The notes: generated from the sequence alone by a model not told the origin. A stretch of DNA of 64,000 nucleotides from Cercophora sp. LCS_1 (GCA_036250225.1 JAPZLL010000008.1:1364001-1428000), one strand, 5' to 3'. Counted from the stretch's first letter, positions 43,382 through 53,993 are shown. Translations and numbers: made by a program.

Positions 43382-44809
43382 CTAGCGAGGGTTTATTGTC
43401 ATAGTACCCGGGTTCCTAAAACGAGGCATTTCGTCTTGCCACCTGATGATCTCCACAGCCACCCCGGCGCTGAAGCAAGCATCACGTAGCTGGTCGCGCT
43501 CCACCGGACCCCAATCTTCATCGGTGACCTTGAGCAGCCAAGTCAATTTCCGCAAACGTGGTGTCCATTTCCTCCAGTGTGCCAACCACGCCTCGATGAG
43601 GGGCAAGACGATGAAGTCAGGCCAATCGTACCCAGGGCAAGGGTAACCGTCGTCGTTGATGGTCAGAGATTCCAGGCCGACGGGAAAACAAATGTCCAGT
43701 CGATCCCGGCCGTGACGTGTAAATCCGACCAAGAGTATCAGCGGCACCTCCAAGTGGGTGAGTCGTCCAAAGTCCCGCAGCGCATCCAAGGAGCCTTGGA
43801 TGGTCAGATCGGGTAAGGCGCCGTTATCATCCTCTCCACAGGCGACTGAGATGCTCAGGCTCCTGAGCGTGGACTTCACATGGCTCAGATCGGCGGTGAT
43901 CTGGTCAAGATCGATCAGGTCCGTACTATTGCGGTGGATGAGGTGTTTTGGTCGCAGGTCGTGGGCGTGCGGGTCGTACCACCACTCCCACTCCAGGACA
44001 TCAAGCCGCTTTGTGGCGCGTAGCAGGTGACCCAGTGGTCCCTCACGGACGCCGGTGAGTTTCATCGACGTCAGGCTGTTGCAGGCCGGAGGCGTGCCGC
44101 TCGCAGAAGGCCACGAAAAATACAGCGGGCTGTCAAGCCTAGCGTGCAGGTGCTCCAAACTGGGGAGATAAAGCAAGGCGAGAACGTCTTTTGTGTTCCC
44201 AGGCATCAGCCAGCTGTAACCGGATAGGGCGGGGAAAAAGTGGACTCTGCGCAGCTGTTGGAATGTCGGGAGTCTTCCCTTCTGTTCAGGCTCGCAAAGG
44301 GCAAAAGTGAGCATCTCTCCGAGAAAGTGGCTTTCCTTGACTATGCCAGACTCGAGGTGGAGAGACGACAGATTGGGCAGGCGCGACACAAGCAGGGCGT
44401 TCAAAGCGTCCACCGTCCCTTGCTTCAGTGTTTGGACCCACTCGTGACCATTCGGGAGCTGCATGGCGTCAATGCATGCAGTGAATTCGGCTAGATGTTC
44501 CCTCGCGATTGATATCTTTGGCGGCTGTCTTGAATACCAAATATCTGGACCCAAAAAGGCGTCGCCGTCCATCTTGAGTGTTTTGACATGGGCGGCAAGG
44601 TCTGGCTTCCGTAGCAAAGTCGACAGGAGCGGCGCAATCGGCGGGGTTTGGGATTCCTTCCACGTCAGCTCAATCGAAGAGTAGAGCAGAGGCTGGGCGA
44701 CACTGCAGAGGGAGCTGCTGGTTTGGCAAACGGCGCGCAGGTCGGAGCAAGACAGCGACGAGAATATTTGCTGCAGCATCTCCACTGGGCACAGGTCGAG
44801 AGCCGCCAT
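43382..44809 (-). CDS. F-box protein with leucine-rich C-terminus
   Basis: A single exon of 475 aa from the ATG at 44809 (MAALDLCPVEMLQQIFSSLS). The frame runs 40 codons further but only from GTG. The F-box spans residues 1-45 (LCPVEMLQQIFSSLSCSDLR, then VCQTSSSLCSVAQPLLYSSI), the Skp1-binding module of SCF ubiquitin ligases. The rest has irregular leucine-rich repeats (LPNLSSLHLESG, LPSLEHLHARLD, LRSLSISVACG, LESLTINDDG) that would recruit a substrate. This is a common expanded fungal family, and the target is unknown. The gene lies tail to tail with the TcA-like pseudogene and is intact although both flanks are decayed. Confidence 0.85.
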   Translation of the reverse strand: MAALDLCPVEMLQQIFSSLSCSDLRAVCQTSSSLCSVAQPLLYSSIELTWKESQTPPIAPLLSTLLRKPDLAAHVKTLKMDGDAFLGPDIWYSRQPPKISIAREHLAEFTACIDAMQLPNGHEWVQTLKQGTVDALNALLVSRLPNLSSLHLESGIVKESHFLGEMLTFALCEPEQKGRLPTFQQLRRVHFFPALSGYSWLMPGNTKDVLALLYLPSLEHLHARLDSPLYFSWPSASGTPPACNSLTSMKLTGVREGPLGHLLRATKRLDVLEWEWWYDPHAHDLRPKHLIHRNSTDLIDLDQITADLSHVKSTLRSLSISVACGEDDNGALPDLTIQGSLDALRDFGRLTHLEVPLILLVGFTRHGRDRLDICFPVGLESLTINDDGYPCPGYDWPDFIVLPLIEAWLAHWRKWTPRLRKLTWLLKVTDEDWGPVERDQLRDACFSAGVAVEIIRWQDEMPRFRNPGTMTINPR

Positions 44810-45578
44810 TGTGGTTGCCGAATTTTTGAAGGGGTTGAATGCGGACTCAGGTGCTGGCTCAAGACTCCCTGGATTTGGGTTTGTGTTGAATCTGGCGGGC
44901 GCGTGTGTCCTAAAAATGGGGTCGCGCACTCATCGGCGTCTTTTGGAAAACTAAAGAAGAAAGCGGCGAGCCCGTGTTGGTGCCCGTGGCTAAAGCTCCA
45001 GCCCACAAACTTGCTTCCACATCCGGCTGAGTGGACCGGGATACCCCACTGCGCCACCAGAAGGCATATTGACCGACATCAAACCAGGTAACACCACTTC
45101 ACTTTCCAGACGAAGGCGGAGATTTAGGGCTGCCGAAGCTCGCCGAGGTCGGTATCGCAAAACTCCACGTGCATGCAACCTGGTAACGCAAGGTTGGCGT
45201 TCTGTACCAAGGTAGATAAATAGGATTGAAAGAAGGATTGGATTATATAGCGGGATGCGAGACTACTAAGGTAGTCTGCCACGGAAAATAAGTGGGTCCC
45301 GCTCAAAAATGGTTAGCCCAAAATCAGGCTCGCTTCACCCCCGGCTCAGCTTCGGCTCACCAGTGCTCACCCTGCTATGAAAATTGGCAAGTTTACGCGA
45401 CATAGGAACCGATTTTGGGCCACCTCCGCAAAAAGGTGCCAAGATGGGAGGTCCCAGATATAGGACCCCCCATCCCAACAAAACAAACGCAGTCTTCAAA
45501 ATACAGGTAAGAAACGGGTTCAGGGCTAACGTTTTCATTCTCCGTTTTGAGACTTTGCGTTGTAGTAACCATGCCTGC
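44810..45578. other. intergenic, no gene seen
   Basis: Holds the F-box promoter side. 45300-45560 has no coding character. Confidence 0.4.
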
Positions 45579-45775
45579 CTACCGCACGACTGCCCCTGGC
45601 TATAAAAAGGCAGCTCGACCCGCCTTACTACCTACCGCACGACTAGTAGTCTCCTGACTATAAAGAGGCAGCTCGACCTGTCTTACTATCTACCATACAA
45701 CTGTTATTTTCCTAACTATAAAAAGGTAGATCAACTAATCCTACTACTTACCGTATAACTTTTACCTTCTTATCC
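45579..45775. repeat. decayed tandem repeat, 53-58 bp units, about 3.4 copies
   Basis: Units start at 45579, 45632, 45690 and 45747, the last partial. Each begins with a CTACCGCACGAC-like block and continues with GGCTATAAAAAGGCAGCTCGAC-like sequence. Successive copies change C to T and G to A (CTACCGCACGAC, CTACCATACAAC, TTACCGTATAAC). Each full unit contains a CTATAAA-like box. Confidence 0.8.
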
Positions 45776-45915
45776 CCAGAACGAGAACAACATTGCGGCC
45801 GGCAAAAATCTTGATATCCTGTTCGAAAATTTGTGGTTGATGCTTCTTAGCCCTTGGTGGCAGCGTGTTTGGTAAGCCCACATCCTTCCCCTGCGGAACG
45901 GGCCGCTGACGTCTA

Positions 45916-47127
45916 TCGAACCTCAGGGTTGTTCAAGAACTTGCAGTGTCGAAACAAGCCATCATCTGCTACGGACACCTCCAGGCCAATTGGGCGATGT
46001 TTGTTACAGTCTCCGTGGAAACCAGCAGGCATGTTTTGCTAAACCTCTCCATGGAAAACCTCAACGTGCTGAGTCACTTTCGGGGTTTGATTATTGACTT
46101 CCAATACATTCGCGATGCGTGGTGCTCGGTTACTGGTGGCGCGCCGCTTCTTAAGCTCTTGGAAGACTTTAACACATGCCAAGCGACTGACGAACGCGAC
46201 AAGGTCTTCGCCCTGCTAGGCGTGGCGTTACCGCACCAAAGAATCCTTATACGGACACAGTACCATTCTGACGTATTTGAGGTCTACCTCAAAACTGCGC
46301 TTGCGCTAATGCAGGATTCCAGAACATTTGATCTTTGGACTGGTGATCTCACTCGCAAGAGCCGAGGAGACCTGCCGAGCTGGGTTCCAGATTGGAATGC
46401 TGTATTTCTGGGAGCTGACCGAGCAAGATCAAAAGATCAGCATCTCTACAACGCATGCGGTCCGTTCGGTATGAAAGTTCTGTGCTCCTCTAGTGAATAC
46501 TGGGAGTTCATCCGCCAGGAGATGGAGAAACTCCTCGTTTCACTGAATATGGGCAACGTGAGTATCCCTCGGGCCTTGGGAAAAGCGCTTGAAGATTACA
46601 CTCAATTCTGTTACGACTACTTCTCCGAGTCTGGAGCGATTCCGCTGCGACAAATTAGCGAGGACCTGAAGGCTCACTGCACCCTTGAGGCTTGCGATTG
46701 GACAAGTGAGCTTTGGATCAAGAGATTGTTCAACCGTTCTGCAGTTCTTCCAGGGGTCTTGGATTTAGACAACTCGAATACTCGCATCCAAATCCCTCAT
46801 GAACTGGGCACCACTTTTCCGGACTACCTTAATCTTCACTGGACACAGGAATACCTGCAGAGAATGCCCCTAGACATGGACGCCAAATTTTAAAGTCGGC
46901 ATGATGGTCGCCTGAAGGCTCTCCTCTCAATAGAGTCCCTTCCTTTCAGCACTGTGTCCATTGTCGGCGAGAAGCTAATATCCTGGACCGACCAGACAGG
47001 GGCCATCTCTACCCTCTATGACTGGATGGTCGATGTGGCCAGGCTACTGGACTTCCAGAACCTTTCGGATGCCATGATATTGCCCCTTGCACGGACGGTG
47101 AAAGGAGAGAGGGTTTACCTGCTGTAA
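45916..47127 (+). pseudogene. HET-domain gene fragment (end of HET domain and C-terminal half)
   Basis: The readable frame starts after a TGA at 45907-45909 with RVVQELAVSKQA, which matches the end of the HET core (W-V-x-Q-E-x-A). It continues through ATDERDKVFALLGVA and DLPSWVPDWNAVF, the hallmark order of the long HET proteins. The N-terminal HET core is missing; tandem repeats lie just upstream. A TAA at 46891-46893 interrupts the frame, after which the same frame continues protein-like (LLSIESLPFSTVSIVGEKLI) to a TAA at 47125-47127. The apparent start MSKQ is a GTG. No promoter or start is visible. Confidence 0.7.
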
Positions 47128-47487
47128 TGGTCGAAGCAGCTGGAATTTGGATGGGACCGAATATAGCGCTTTATTGTAGCGGTTCGCATTTGCCCACAGA
47201 GCCTTGGGCCAGAACGAGGATGCCGCCGCGGCTGCATCTAGGACAGTGCGAACATTTCCATGGTACCAAGTGCAGTTGATGTGTTTTGCAATGACAAAAA
47301 AGTAATTTCACGCACACTTCAGCCGTTTTGGCAACTGGTTCTTCGCTTCCCACGTCCATACCACTCGCCCAATTCCTTCCCACTGTGATTTCATCCATCA
47401 CTAATTATAAACCGTCAAACTACTCCCCTTGTGCCAGACTCCGACGCACTTCCGCTGGCTTCAGTTTCCACTCGATCCCAAACCACC
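47128..47487. other. short intergenic spacer
   Basis: No supported coding sequence. It is the 3' flank between the HET fragment and the convergent TPR-like gene. Confidence 0.45.
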
Positions 47488-49689
47488 CTACATCACTGCT
47501 AAGCGCAATTCCAGCTTTCTCTTCAACGCTATCCCCTCAAATACCTGCCTCCCCCTCAATGTGCCTCGGTAGAACTCGACGTGCTCTTCCACGCACCGCA
47601 ACGCCCGTTCAAAGGCTTCTCTAGCGTCGTCTAGAAGCCCGAGAGCCTGCGCGATCTCGCCCGAATAAAAATACGAATAAGCCAGCAGCTTATTCGGCCA
47701 ATAATCCACCCGAGCGTGATTCAAATCTTCCTTCAGACGCAGCAACAATCCACGAATCTCTGCCTCGGTACGGTCCCGTGCCGCAATGTGAGACCGACAC
47801 TCCGCCAGCAGAGCCCAGCGCGTCCCAGCTACCTTCTCATCGAGAGCATACCACCTCGCCGCCCTCCGGAACGTCTCCGATGCCCTCGCTGCTTCTCCAA
47901 GCACCTCTTGACACCCCCCTAGCCAGAACTGTATATCCGCTTTATTCCGCCACGACGACGTTTTTCCATGCTGCTCCGCCAACAACTCGGCGCACCGAAG
48001 GAAATCCCTCTCCGCTGCCGCTGCGTCCTCTAGTCCCAGCAAAGTCACGATGGCAATATCCCGCAGCATCATCGCCTTGCGCGACCCCCCGATCGTCTTA
48101 CTCTTCGCCCCACGGTCCCGCGCACAAGCTAGCAGCGCTGTGGCCTCCTCGGCTGTTTGGGATTTTTGATCTCCTCCTTGCATTCGGCACAGCACGTCCG
48201 CCAAATCCACCTGCACCCGGCACGACTCCCAGTCGTCTTTTCGGACGTCGACGTGGCGGAGGTGTGCGCGCATCAAATCCATCGCTTCTTGCTGGCGGTC
48301 AAGACACACGAGCAGTGGATACCGGTTGCGTGCCATCCATAGCGCCGCTGCCTCCCTGGCGGCGTCGGCGAAGGGCATTCGAGGGGCCTTTTCTTGCGGG
48401 GCGGCGGCGGCGGCGGGTCGGTTCGTGTAGGACATGCAGCGGTCGTAGTACTTTTGGTAGAAATTCTTGGCCTGGTCGGTCTTGTGGGAAAGTTCGAGAA
48501 TACGCAGGCACGTGGCGGCGCAGGTGACGGCCACGGGGCCGCCGTAGATGGCGGTGGGCGTAACGAGCGCGAGGTCGAGCGCCTCGGTGAGGTTGGCGAG
48601 TGCGAGTTCCCTGTCGTGCAGTTGCTCGTGGCAAGTGCCGATGGCCTGGAGGATGAGGATCTCGTAGCTGCGGGACTTTTGCTTGCGCGACATGGGGAGG
48701 GCGGGTTGCAAGTAGCGGAGGGCGCCGTGCCAGTTGTCGCTGCCCATGCTGAGGTAGGCCATGAGCAGGAGGAGGGGGGCGGGGATGGCCATGGCGGCGT
48801 TCAGCATGATGTCGAGAAGGCCGGCGAAGGGCTTAATCAGGGCGCCGCCAAGATGGGCTTTGTTGAGGCGGAGGAGGGGACCTACGAGCTGTGAGGTGTT
48901 CTTGGCGGCGTCTCGGATGAGAAAATTGCGGAAAGCCTTGTTGTGCTGCGAGATTTGCCGCTCCGGGCGGGGGATAAACTCATCTTCGGCGTCGATCCAG
49001 TCGGTGTCGAGCTCTTGGCGGGGGTGGACCTTCTCGAGCACTGTAGGTGCCGGCTGAGGAGAATTGAGTTGATCTTCACCTTGGACGCGTTCGGTTGGAT
49101 CTGCTGCGACGGAAAGGAAGCTGTTGAGGCTTTCCTTGATGACATCTGCCGTCACGCCGAAGCGTTCCAGATCCTTGTCGAGGCGAAGCGATGCCAGAAA
49201 CTCGGGTAGCTTGATCTCTGAACCATCTGCTACAAACAAATCAAGCATGGCCCGAAGCGACTCAATCTCGCCAAGGCGCAGCTCGACTTGTGCTTGACCG
49301 GGCGCGTTGACTAAACCGGTTTTGTGTTCCTCGGCGTATGTCGTTGCGACCAGGCCGCTCAACGCTTCAAGTTGGGCGTGGATTCCGCTGACGATTATTT
49401 CAAAGACGTGGTTCTCTGTCACGATATCCAAGCCCTGGGCTTCTTTTCCCGTCTGCTCTGCCGCGGCGTCGCCAATCACCACCTCAAAGGGCTCCACCGG
49501 CCCCGCCTCGAGAACCTGCTCTGCATGCTGCCTCGCCTCAACCTTTTTGAGGACATCTTTGAGAAGGTTAAGCCGGGCAAGAAGTCTCGGAGAATGCCCC
49601 TGGGACGAGGCAGCAGCCTTGGCGATGTTTTCGGCGAGTTGCACGGTTGATGCAGTGACACTGCTGGCGACGGTGATAGCCTCAGCCAT
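47488..49689 (-). CDS. TPR-like protein with a STAND-type helical N-terminus, 733 aa
   Basis: A large intronless frame from the ATG at 49689. Residues 1-60 (MAEAITVASSVTASTVQLAE, LLARLNLLKDVLKKVEARQH) resemble the helical N-terminal domains found on fungal STAND/NLR proteins. Residues 60-250 are acidic. The rest is alpha-alpha repeat: SYEILILQAIGTCHEQLHD, LALANLTEALDLAL, DIQFWLGGCQEVLGEA, YSYFYSGEIAQALGLLDDAR and AFERALRCVEEHVEFY. This is a TPR-like solenoid for protein contacts. A central segment (PAPLLLLMAYLSMG) is hydrophobic but probably buried. No NACHT/NB-ARC P-loop was seen. The function is unknown; a role in signalling or incompatibility is inferred only from the N-terminus. Confidence 0.75.
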   Translation of the reverse strand: MAEAITVASSVTASTVQLAENIAKAAASSQGHSPRLLARLNLLKDVLKKVEARQHAEQVLEAGPVEPFEVVIGDAAAEQTGKEAQGLDIVTENHVFEIIVSGIHAQLEALSGLVATTYAEEHKTGLVNAPGQAQVELRLGEIESLRAMLDLFVADGSEIKLPEFLASLRLDKDLERFGVTADVIKESLNSFLSVAADPTERVQGEDQLNSPQPAPTVLEKVHPRQELDTDWIDAEDEFIPRPERQISQHNKAFRNFLIRDAAKNTSQLVGPLLRLNKAHLGGALIKPFAGLLDIMLNAAMAIPAPLLLLMAYLSMGSDNWHGALRYLQPALPMSRKQKSRSYEILILQAIGTCHEQLHDRELALANLTEALDLALVTPTAIYGGPVAVTCAATCLRILELSHKTDQAKNFYQKYYDRCMSYTNRPAAAAAPQEKAPRMPFADAAREAAALWMARNRYPLLVCLDRQQEAMDLMRAHLRHVDVRKDDWESCRVQVDLADVLCRMQGGDQKSQTAEEATALLACARDRGAKSKTIGGSRKAMMLRDIAIVTLLGLEDAAAAERDFLRCAELLAEQHGKTSSWRNKADIQFWLGGCQEVLGEAARASETFRRAARWYALDEKVAGTRWALLAECRSHIAARDRTEAEIRGLLLRLKEDLNHARVDYWPNKLLAYSYFYSGEIAQALGLLDDAREAFERALRCVEEHVEFYRGTLRGRQVFEGIALKRKLELRLAVM

Positions 49690-50119
49690 ATCCGAGTTTT
49701 GTCAAGTGACAAAGCTGGCCAATTTCGGTGCTGGACAGGAAAAAGTCTGGCTTATGTTGGTCACCAGTTACAGTGATGTGGGAAAGTGCAACGTTAAGAG
49801 TGGGTTGCGCAGCTGAAAGCACCCTAGGCACACCACGCAGTGATTGGTCATTTGCCTATCATGGGCGGGGGGCATTGCAGCCGCCGTCCGCAATGATTGG
49901 ATGATTGGAATACCTTGTGCCTGTTCATCAGGCGGGATCAAAGGATTTTCTCACCGCACCACAGCAAAGAACCACGTTTCAACTTGGACAGATCAATTGT
50001 GACCAACTTTCACTGTCGCATAACGCGTGTGGTCCACAGGGCGCCTTTTCAATACGCACATAATACTGCCAGGTCGCCTACCTATGCGTAAGGTAGGTCT
50101 GTCGAAAGACTCAAGCACC
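49690..50119. other. intergenic spacer between divergent genes
   Basis: Carries the promoter of the TPR-like gene. No coding sequence recognised. Confidence 0.45.
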
Positions 50120-50377
50120 ATGGACGAATGCAAGACGTGCAACAACCTCATCCTCGAAGAGTATGGCAGTTGCTGGTACGGAGAGATTCCCTGGGAGCAT
50201 CTCGTCAAGTCTGCCCAAGATGGCTGCAACATTTGCGATCTTCTTCATCGCGGGGTGCTCGTCAAGACAAACAGCGACATTACTGCTAGTCGCAAGAAAC
50301 CGCAGACTGGTCCGAACACTACTGGCAAGATAGAGGCGGATGACCGGGGCAACGAGACTGAGGCCGGCAAAATGTGA
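50120..50377 (+). pseudogene. N-terminal fragment of a HET-type protein
   Basis: From the ATG at 50120 (MDECKTCNNLILEEYGSCWY) the 85 codons show the cysteine-bearing lead region that precedes the HET core in many such proteins: CKTC, then WEHLVKSAQDGCNICDLLHR. The frame then ends at a stop without any HET core. 3' of it the sequence belongs to the convergent amidase gene. It is either a truncated gene or a small free-standing lead domain. An upstream in-frame start at 50027 is less likely. Confidence 0.45.
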
Positions 50378-50454
50378 GCTGGATGAAGCTTGGTGAATGT
50401 GTCGAAGGCGAATTTGATCTGGTTGTAGAACCACAAGTTGCACTCAATATCAAA

Positions 50455-52353
50455 TCACGAACTTCCATACTCTCGTACCGCATCGACGACAACCTGCCCA
50501 ACCGCCAGGAGCTTTTCCTCGTCCAGTCGTCCCGCAAGCACCTGGATTGCTGCCGGTGCGCCGTTATACGCGGCAGGATCGTCTACCAGTATCAGTACAG
50601 CACAGCTGAACGAGTTCGAGCGCCCACAGGACTCCCAAATCTTCCTATCTAGCTCCTCAGAAGGCACATAATCCTTCTCAAACGTATCGACTGTCTCGTC
50701 CGCTCGGGTGATAGGAACCACAAGCGTCGCATGATCAATAACATTCACCAAGGTAATGTACTCATGGTATAGTGGCTTCCCTGGAATCAACGCCGCGGAC
50801 GTAGTGACGGGGAGGAGAACTGCATCGACAGGATGGCCAGAGGCGGTTTTTGCGGAGGTGGACTGCCAATAAGCCTGATAGCGAGCCCGGTATATCATCA
50901 TTCTTTGAACGTACTGGGCGACCTCAATGGCGGTTTTCGGGGGCTGGGGCTTCCCTGTGGGAGCCAAGGGGACGAGTTCGGGGATTAGAGGCTCTCCTGA
51001 GAGGGCGAGGCGATCAAAGACGTCAAAGTTGCCATCAGCCCTGACAATGGAAGACTGGAAGCTGTCAGATGTTGGGGTCGAGACAGGGTGATGGCTCCTA
51101 CATGGATCGCTACTGCTTCTTGGAGCGAAGGACCCTTCCACGGGATCGCCTGAGGAACAGTTAGACTGCATGATCCGGAGAAGGGGGTGTGGGGCGAGAA
51201 CCTCATGTCCAGCTTTCTCCAACGCCGCCTTGGCCATCTTCAAGGCTCGAATGACTGGCGGATGTGGTCTCGCAGCTCCCTCGAACTCCATGAACCCAAA
51301 TGAGAGTTTTGCAGGCAGCTTGGGTTCCCTCCAAGGGATGGGCAAGACAGACGGATCAGTATTCCAGGGTTCGCTGGATATGAGCGCCCGAAACACATGC
51401 CGCAGAGTTGCAATCGAAGGCCCCAGCATCCCCACGACTGTTGGAATATTGATCTGCCCAAGCGACGAGTTTGGCATGTTCTTTGTGGGCAATCTTCCCG
51501 CTGAGGGCTTGATGCTGAAGACGCCATTGAAGGCAGCCGGCATGGAGACAGATCCTCCAATGTCCGTTCCAAATCCCACTGCGCTGCATCGCATTGCTTG
51601 GGTGCCCCCTTCACCCCCCGAGCTGCCCCCAGAGGATAGGCCTTGACTCCTCGGGTTTCGGTGGTAGCCTAGAATGTTGTTGTTTGTCTCCCAGTACCAA
51701 ACGCTCTGGACGAGAGTCGTCTTGGCAATGACGATGGCACCGAGGGATTCCAGCTTCCGGACGAGTTCGCTTTCGGCGCGGCACTTCAGGTCAGAGGTCT
51801 TATCTCCCTCGAAGCTGTCTATCCAGCCGACGTATCCCATGGTGGTGCCCATCCCCTTCACGTGGAATTGATCCTTCATTGTAACGGGAAGGCCATGGAG
51901 GGGACCGCTGGGACGGCGGTGCGCTTTCCAGAACTCGTCGAGTTGCTTGGCCCGCTCGATAGCGTCGCCAAATCCGATTTCGAGGAGGTTATAGTTCTAG
52001 ACAACGTTTCTGTTAGAGGTCGCGCTTGGGAGAGAAAAAGGGAGGATTCGCACCAGCTGATGAGCCAACGCGGCGCGCTTGCAGAACGCTGTGACGACCT
52101 CGAGTGCTGTGAGGGAGCCATCTCCCGACCTTTCGATCAAGGCCGGAGCATCGAGATTCGTGATGCGTCTCGTTTTAACATCCAAAAGCTCATCGATGAA
52201 ACTGTCGGCGATGTTCTTCTGTTTCCTGGCTCGCTCGAGTGTATCCTCAGGGAGTCTCCACTCCACTGGGATTTTTCGCAGGTCACACTCCCTTTTCTGG
52301 GCGGCCACTTCCTGCCATCGAGGCAAGCTCCGTGGATGCCCAAGACAATTCAT
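50455..52353 (-). CDS. amidase (amidase-signature family)
   Basis: Model: complement(join(50455..51996,52054..52353)), 613 aa. A 57-nt intron with a GTGCGA donor and TCTAG acceptor. The start at 52353 (MNCLGHPRSLPRWQEVAAQK) is the first ATG; the frame opens earlier only from TTG. Hydrolyses amides with a Ser-cisSer-Lys triad: Lys in LPVTMKDQFHVKG, the Gly/Ser core in GLSSGGSSGGEGG, and the nucleophile region GFGTDIGGSVSMPAAFNGVF. No signal peptide; cytosolic. Length exceeds the usual 540-560 residues because of a stretch near 51060-51190 (MQSNCSSGDPVEGSF to HHPVSTPTSD) that looks unlike the family. It may be an unrecognised intron or an insertion. The C-terminal NGAPAAIQVLAGRLDEEKLL block is intact. 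Confidence 0.85.
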
Positions 52354-53366
52354 TTTTCGCCAGTGTATCGCCAAACAATCCGCTTTCTTTGAGCCGCGGA
52401 GCGATGTCGAAGCGCGGGAGAGTCATCGCACGCAGCATTCCGTTTATGTATATCTGTCCCGAGTCCTTGCTCGGTCGTAGAGATAGCTCGTTCTCCAATT
52501 GGCCGGGCCAGACTGAAGTTCCGAATCCTTCCACGAACCGCTGGGAGCCACTGAGCCGTGCGGTATTCAAGGCAGACACTTCTGGGTCTGCCATGAGCGT
52601 GAGACTGCTCTTCCGGATGGCCATGATCTCCCAAATGCCTCCAGTCAACTGGGAAATCTTCAGGGTGCACAATGTACTTTCCACCTGGGCCTCCACACCT
52701 TGGCCGTCGGTCCAACAACGAGAACTTCTATTTGCGCATGAATTCAATCAGCCATGCATGCATCCAGCAGGTGAGTTGGTCAAATTGCTTACCCCTCCAA
52801 CTAGCAGCGGTCAAATGTTTCGACATCTCGAGGCGATGCGCGCAGCAATTTTCCTCTTATGGGGATGCCAGCACCAAATGTTGGCTCAGGGATGTTGGTT
52901 TCGTTCTACTCAGAAACTCGGTGAAGTAAATTGCAAATTACTATCCGCTCGGTACGAATATGATAGTGGCTGCGCCCCCTGCCAAGTGGTAGCCCGGAAA
53001 ATTGAAATTCGGGACTCACAGCCTAGAAACTCGCCTGTTGGAACCCTAATCTCTTCAGCCGCAGTCTGCTCTGACGTTTCAACCAATCCTTTGCCCACGT
53101 GCATGCAGAAGTCTTGGAGTATCTCGCTCAGCTGCGGTCAGTACATTCATCGCTGTTACATTGTCTCCTCCACACCGGGCCATTGAAGCCCCGTTTGCTG
53201 ATGAAGAGTCAGAGAAAGCCTGATAAGGAGCCACCTATGGAAGGCCGTGCTCGCCATGTATAAACTGTGCACCTAGCATGGCTACCCGAGACGGGTTGAA
53301 CAATGCCATCTATTAGAACCCCTTCAAGAAACTCGGAGAAATCAACTAGAATCGCACCACCCAACA
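52354..53366. other. intergenic, possibly with minus-strand coding debris
   Basis: About 1 kb. A minus-strand frame at 52354-52747 and a piece near 53030-53110 (LSEILQDFCMHVGKGLVETS) look weakly protein-like, but no domain is recognised. The TATA box for the next gene is near the right end. Confidence 0.35.
53259..53264 (+). promoter_or_regulatory. TATA box of the secreted-protein pseudogene
   Basis: TATAAA within CATGTATAAACTG, about 103 bases upstream of the ATG at 53367. Confidence 0.5.
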
Positions 53367-53993
53367 ATGCACATCTTTTATGTCGTCGCCTTTGTAGGCA
53401 GTCTGCTCATCCAAGCAAAAGCTGTCGCCCTCACCCTTGCCCTGCCGAATGATGCGGATGTCGCTGCGTCGCCAGCCGAGCGAGTCGCATCCATCGAAGT
53501 GCCGTTTGGTAACAGCTCCGAGTTCTCAGGACTATTGACCTTGAATTTCACCGAGCATCTCGACCATGCAACTGCTCAAAGCTACAGAGAGAGATTCACC
53601 CAACACTCTCCCCTGGTCCGCCGACTCGGGCCGCAGTACACCCCCTGCGAAGGGAACGGCAATTGGGCTGACAGCAACGGAGCGCTGTCGCTCCAGTACA
53701 CCTGCTAATACTCGAACACGGCCTATCTTGCGTGGGGTTTCAAAATTTCTCCGGCCGTCCAAGCCATCATCGTTAGCAACGTCAACGAAAAAGGCCTCTA
53801 TTGGTGGAAGAACGGCGTCCGGATGGCCGATAACTCGCCGCATGTGGAAGCTAGGGATTACCACTTTCATGGAAGCATGAACGGTGCTAATCCTAGCAAC
53901 AGGATCTCGTATCAGGACTATATGGCCTTCCGGCATGCTCGAGGCACCGGAGGCATCTCCTGGTCGGGAGAGGTCAACACCTTGAGAGACTGA
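53367..53993 (+). pseudogene. secreted protein gene with a single internal stop
   Basis: From the ATG, a signal peptide (MHIFYVVAFVGSLLIQAKAV) leads into 113 codons ending at TAA 53706-53708. The same frame then continues open for 94 further codons with equal coding character (AYLAWGFKISPAVQAIIVSN, WWKNGVRMADNSPHVEARDY, FRHARGTGGISWSGEVNTLR) to TGA 53991-53993. No intron spans the stop. The second part is rich in aromatic residues and looks like the folded core, so the truncated product would lack it. The promoter appears intact. The family is not recognised. Alternatives are a recent nonsense mutation, a sequencing error, or stop-codon readthrough. Confidence 0.6.
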
